Part shown: positions 59,284 through 64,000 of the stretch, piece by piece | Position numbering within the stretch: the stretch's first letter is position 1 | Layout of the letters: each line of letters opens with the position of its first letter | Origin: Neckera pumila | Taxonomy: Eukaryota > Streptophyta > Bryopsida > Hypnales > Neckeraceae | DNA: 64,000 nucleotides | Assembly (NCBI GenBank): GCA_963969595.1 | Contig: OZ018410.1 | Location: forward strand, 38,607,413 to 38,671,412 | Direction of reading: 5' to 3' | Notes under the pieces: model-generated | Told to the model about the DNA's origin: nothing | What the model saw: the letters and a program-made list of their open reading frames with translations, nothing else | Databases searched by the model: none | Program-made: the position numbers and the translations under genes

Positions 59284-59380
59284 CCCAGGCCACTTGTGGC
59301 TGGGTGTTGTATTCTTTTTTCTTTGCAATGAAATCCCGTTTCATTTGTGTCAAAAAAAAAGGAAAAAAAAAAGAAATAAG
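59284..59380 (+). mobile_element. very short retroposon (LINE 3' end) with 15-bp target duplication
   Basis: AAAAGTGCCCAGATT at 59269-59283 is repeated exactly at 59381-59395. The 97 bases between end in an A-rich tail and contain CTTTGCAATGAAATCCCGTT-like 3' UTR sequence typical of plant LINEs. It is heavily 5'-truncated. Confidence 0.75.
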
Positions 59381-59395
59381 AAAAGTGCCCAGATT

Positions 59396-60525
59396 GATCA
59401 CAATATGGTCAATTGGTCCTTAAAGAGGAAAACCAATTGGTCCTTAAGGTAAACCAACCTAAAGCCGCCAACCTCCTATTTCCGCCATCCTATTTTTGGT
59501 CCCATTTCTGTCACTACACTCATCCAACTCCACTCACTTTCCTAACAAAATCAGAGCATTGATATCACCAAGACTAATGTGTCAATTTTTCATTGGTCCA
59601 TACTTACGTGCTAATAGATACATGGAAGGGTGGTTATGGGTTGTTGGTATGATGTTTATGACTCCAGTCTACAAGTGGTTTTGTAATTTCAGGATTGACA
59701 CTTCAAAAATTCGCAAAAATTACAATTTTGATTGAAAAATTATAATTCCACTTGGGTTTGATTCGCGAAACAAGCGCACACCTCTGAAAAATACATGCCC
59801 TTCTTGGAATTGGCCCCAATATACTCAGATTGCAAATCAGGGTGGTAATAGGCTTGTCTATCTTATGCAGTAAGAGAGTTTTTGTTTTTGTTTTTTTTGC
59901 AGTAAGAGAGGTTCTACTGTAGTTAGTTAGAACTTAGATCTAAACAAGGTTCCTGGTCAATTACTGGTCTGTTTCTAACAGTTCCGGTAATATTACGAAA
60001 TTCTGGGATCATGGACTTCTCTGAGTGTCAGTCCTACTGAAGTAGTTTCTTTTTTCTTTTCTTTTTACAATTTTTGAAAAAAAAAGTTATTTATTATTAT
60101 TATTTTTATTTTTATTTTTATAACAAGTGGAAACCAATTATTTTATTATTTGATCTTCCAAATTCGTTGATACTGTAGAAGCTAATAAGATATCAAAGAG
60201 TGACTGCAACTTGTGTAATAATGAGAACGGAAAGTCAAGTCTCCTGTCATTTTGTATTTGTTTTTTCGCCATCACTAAAATCTCCTGATATTTTCCTCTT
60301 CTAGATCAACAGTATTTATCACGAGAGTCGGTCGAAGCATTCAGTTGACCACAGGAAAAATTCTTTCCGCAAAAATTCTTCCGGAAAAATAGAAAATTGA
60401 ATTTTCATATTAATGGCCCTCTAAAGTCACTTCAAAGTTTTCAATGGTTGTATTTTAATGTTATTAACTAATCCTCAAATGACTGAAGAGCATCATGAAT
60501 GCATTACGTGCAAGGACCCTGCAAA
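59396..60525. other. intergenic, no gene seen
   Basis: AT-rich DNA. A short repeated ATTGGTCCTTAA occurs at about 59410-59450, and TTATTATTATT low-complexity sequence near 60090. No gene is supported. Confidence 0.55.
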
Positions 60526-62365
60526 TTAACCCCTACAGGCCCAAGGACTTTTTTCCTGCCAAAAAACACCCAATACTGTCATTTTTATAGCAAAGAGTAA
60601 AAGTATTTGAAATGTTTTTCCACATCTAACCATAGGATCTTATACCTAACTAGTATGAGAATGTGCAGAAAAAATTTCAGAATTTTTGACCGCACAAATT
60701 GCAAGATATATGTGTTTAACTCCTTAAGTCCCAAGGCCCTCTTTCCATCAAAAAACACTCAAAACTGCCATTTCTATAGCAAAGAGCAAAAAAAAAATTT
60801 GAATGTGTTTTTTGCATATTTAACCATAGGATCTTGTACTACACTAATGTAAGAATGTGTGGAAGAAACTTTAGAAACTTTGACCATGTAGATTGCAAGA
60901 TATTTGCATTTAAAGTGCAGGAATCAAGTTTTTTTGCACCTTGTTCAACTACATTTTTTGGCTTTGAACCTTCCTAACTTAAAATTTTTGATCAAACGAT
61001 TTTGAATTTCTAATTTTATATGATGAAGATTTGAGTCGAGGATCTAGGAAAAAAAACTCAAAAAATACACACTTAGTTTTCACTCATTAAAAATTTGTTA
61101 AGTCGAAGTAGGTTCAAAATTGAAAGAAAAATGAAACCATTAATAACTCTAAGATACGGTTGAATACACTAATCTCAATGGTGAGATTGTTCTAGCAAGA
61201 AATCTTAACCTCTTGAAACTTTTTTTTTTTAAATTGTCAAAAATGAGTTCAGAAATGAATCCTATAATGTTATTTTTTCAAGAAGATGCTCTAATTGTCC
61301 AAAAAATAAGATTGTCCATAACTTTTGCATAACAAATCTAAATGGAATGAATAAAATCTTTCCATGTAGATGAAAATAAAACCTATATGAAACAAATTTT
61401 TTAAATTTTTAAATTTAAAGTTTTTGTGAGGATTTTTTTCTGCATGCCGAACTAAAATTTGGAGTTTTTCTGCCATAACTTTTGCTACTGGGCACCGATT
61501 GAAATAAAAATTACATTTTCGGAAAGCTAATGTGATTCTCTATTTTCACAAAAAAATTCAGAAAATTATGACAAATATTGAGACCGTAGGAGCCTGCCCA
61601 AAATCCATTTTGTCCCTCGAGGGGACAATGGGACTTTAGGGGTTAAAGTGGAAAAAGAAAGTTTTTCAGTACATTGCAGGACTAGAATTTATGACTTTGA
61701 ACACTTTTGACTTAAATCTGTTGCACTACAGAGTTGAGGTTTAAACCTTTATAACAAAGAAGTGAATTAAGAGTAGGGGAAAAAGAAACTAAAAAAAAAA
61801 TTGATTTTCATTCTTAAAAAAATTATTAAGAAGAAGTAGACATGAGATAGAAGGAAATTCTAAAATATTAATATCTTTTAGATGGAATTTAAATGCACAA
61901 ATTCCAATGGTGAGATTATTCTAGCAAGCAAACTAAACCACGTGGAATTTTTTTTTGACAAACTATAAAAATTACATCCCAAAATGAATCCTACAAGTTA
62001 TTTTAATTTTCAAAAAGATGCTCAAATTTTCAAAACAAGATTGTCCATAACTTTCTCATAAAAAATCCAAATGAAATGAATTTAAGCTTTCCATATAGAC
62101 AAAAATATAATCTACAAAAAAAAAAGTTAAATTTAAATTTTTGCAATTTTTTTTGGATTCCCCCTTTCCCCTGTTTTGAGCTTATTTGGGCATAACTTTT
62201 GTTCGTGGGCACCAATTGAAAAAAATAAATTATAATCTAACAAAGCTTATCTGAATTTTTCTATCTTCAAAAAAGTTTCAGAAAATCACGACAAAAATTC
62301 AACCCATAGATACCTGCCCAAAATCCCATTTGTCCCTGAAGGGACAATGGGCCTTTAGGGGTTAA
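60526..62365 (+). mobile_element. TTAA element H (about 0.91 kb net), interrupted by element I
   Basis: The left part TTAACCCCTACAGGCCCAAGG (60526-60715) and the right part (61647-62365, ending GGGCCTTTAGGGGTTAA) form one family member. They meet at a TTAA: left flank GCAAGATATATGTG, right flank AGTGGAAAAAG. Copy D, uninterrupted, reads GCAAGATATATGCA-TTTAA-AGTGAAG at the same place. Confidence 0.85.
60716..61646 (+). mobile_element. TTAA element, 931 bp (copy I), nested in H
   Basis: It starts TTAACTCCTTAAGTCCCAAGG and ends GGGACTTTAGGGGTTAA. TTAA stands on both sides while the host element has a single TTAA at that position in other copies, so TTAA is the duplicated target. It is non-coding and full length. 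Confidence 0.88.
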
Positions 62366-62753
62366 GTAACTTTTGAACAATTGATAGGGAATTAGAAGTT
62401 GAGAGCGACATGATTGGAAGTACATCAAAAATTTCCCTTTGGAAGACAAAAAAAAATCCGGATTTGGACCTTGGACAACCTAAATATATCCCAATTGAAG
62501 CAAGCCAAAAGAAAAAAATTTAGGGATAGTCACATATAACTTTCTTGAATAGGAAGAACTAAATATACTTTCTACAATTATACTATAATATGAATGTGTT
62601 TGAGTTACAATAGCATGAATTGAGGAAAGTCTTTCATTCAAGAATTTTTGTACTAAATGATGATATGGTTTCATATGTTATGATTTGGTCAATAATGAGT
62701 GAGATGTTGTCACTCAAATGGTTTTGGCTTTCCTTCAATTACAAGGCTTCTTA
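62366..62753. other. intergenic, no gene seen
   Basis: AT-rich spacer between a TTAA element and a LINE insertion. Confidence 0.5.
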
Positions 62754-62763
62754 TAATAACTAT

Positions 62764-63427
62764 TTTTTCAACAAATAGAAGAATCCATTGCATTAAATAA
62801 AAAACAGAAACCAAATACAAATTAGCCAAGCCTCACTGCTGGACAATGAAGGGTTAGTGAGTTTAGAAATCAAAAGAAAGCCAAGGAAAAACAAATGAGA
62901 GGAAACACCTATACAAAAAAATAAGGAGGACAGCTATCTCTATTCCAGGTGATCACCCCATCTATCTTGCTAGCTAGCACTGGCGATTGAAGCCAAATTT
63001 TCTCAAAGCTAGCCCAAATATCTCCTGCTAGTTAGGGCCAATTGCGAGCCCCTCCTTGTGCCTTGATTAATGTTGCACGCCTTAAATCAAGTCATACTAC
63101 CCAAATAGCTTTATGGATACGCTTGCAGAACCTCAAATTTTGTATAAATACCTTTTTTTTCTAAATATCCACATGATCAGATTGAAATGCCTCTAACTAA
63201 GGACCAAACAGTTTTAAGGTGTAGAAACCTCCTTAGAAGTGGGGCACCAAATATACAGTGTGTGGAGCTAATTTTCATGTGTAAGATTGAAGTTGACTGG
63301 TCACCACATAAACAAATGAGGATAATTGAACAAATTCCTATACCTCCTGGGCTCAAAGGCAGTAGTAAAATCCATGGATGGGCGTCTCAAAGATATTAGT
63401 CTTGCAACAGTTACACCTAGCGTTATT
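62764..63427 (-). mobile_element. 5'-truncated L1-type LINE with ORF2 C-terminus
   Basis: TAATAACTAT flanks it at 62754-62763 and 63428-63437. On the minus strand it reads, with internal stops, CNCCKTNIFETPIHGFYYC (the zinc-binding segment that follows plant L1 reverse transcriptases), later NLRFCKRIHKAIWVV and RRATLIKAQGGARNW. It ends with a 3' UTR (GCAGTGAGGCTTGGCT, then ATTTGTTGAAAAAA). The reverse-transcriptase and endonuclease parts are absent, so it is a dead copy. Confidence 0.75.
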
Positions 63428-63437
63428 TAATAACTAT

Positions 63438-64000
63438 GTTTACTTCTTTGATTGGAAAGCCTGCAATTTAGGTTAAGAGTGAAGATGTTACTAGCAAAGG
63501 GTCCTATAATAGAAAGTTCAAGAATGTTATGTAAGAAACCATGCTTAACAAAGAAAAGAAAATCCATGCAAATGCTATGGCAAATCTTTGAATTGTATTG
63601 TACCACTTTAAAGTTTGTGCCTTGGAGCTTTCACCGGCATTTTCTTGGCTTAGGGAATTTCAACCTTTACGGTAATCTTCTTTGAATCAAATTTGTCTTA
63701 TCTCTCTCAAAAAAGGAAAAAGAAAATGTATTGTACCATTTGGATGATTTATTTTTCTTAGGCACAATTTGCTATGAATTGTTTATGGTTCTCTTATTTA
63801 TTGTTTGCTTCTAATGGAATCTTATGGCCGTAAATTTTTTTGTAATTTGAAGCTCTCAAATATTATTAGAAAATGTTAGGAGAAAATGATATTATGGAGT
63901 CTTTTATATCATTCTACCTTTTCATCTTTGTTTGGGCTTTGAACTTGGTTTGAATAGTTGAATAGTCACCTACATTACCAAGAAGTGCCACAAGTTTTCA
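63438..64000. other. right edge of the window, no gene supported
   Basis: Short open frames only. A segment near 63690-63720 (TTATCTCTCTCAAAAAAGG) may be another LINE 3' tail, but no target duplication could be assigned. Confidence 0.4.

Overview
The window is nuclear DNA of a land plant, most likely a moss. The best anchor is an intact six-exon gene (36369-39533, minus) for a cytochrome-b5-fused front-end fatty-acid desaturase. Its length (526 residues) and N-terminal extension match the moss delta-6 desaturase type. Exons are clearly GC-richer than the strongly AT-rich intergenic DNA, and introns follow GT-AG. No virus, bacterial operon, tRNA or rRNA was seen.

Host genes, left to right: (1) the last two exons of a bacterial-type M6 metalloprotease (1-1472, plus). 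(2) A charged, RS-like gene with intact first exons and a damaged 3' part (5344-2856, minus). (3) A three-exon AllA-type ureidoglycolate lyase gene (18007-21028, plus). (4) An intronless J-domain gene of DNAJC17 type (27854-27201, minus). (5) The desaturase. These are unrelated single genes separated by 5-15 kb of repeats.

Most of the rest is mobile DNA. The commonest family is a set of elements of about 490-950 bp bounded by TTAA and an inverted CCCCTAAAGGACC-like terminus. Two nested insertions show that TTAA is the target duplication, so the family is piggyBac-like and non-autonomous. Nesting reaches three levels at 40736-44315, where a degenerate Helitron sits inside one TTAA element that sits inside another. 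Another TTAA element is split by an insert carrying about 1.8 kb of a 19-bp AT satellite (30015-31803). Three L1-type LINE 3' ends have recognisable target duplications. Other repeats include a roughly 535-bp long inverted repeat, TGCAAGAAACACTTGTAC-ended elements, a 216-bp tandem duplication and small fold-back elements.

The most unusual object is at 46477-59071: a 12.6-kb Mutator-like element (MULE). It has an identical 9-bp flanking duplication (GAAATTAGG) and inverted GAGC-rich ends. It carries two divergent, multi-exon, now broken genes. One (minus) is a transposase with a GCM1/WRKY-like zinc region, a DDE-like core and a SWIM finger. The other (plus) combines a ParB-like GNHR module, a charged middle and a C-terminal region ordered like a circularly permuted (beta-class) DNA amino-methyltransferase. 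A GC-rich 149-bp tandem repeat lies inside both halves in opposite orientation. I infer a transposon family that carries its own ParB-methyltransferase-like protein; I know of no description of this combination. All family assignments come from reading the sequence; no database search was run.
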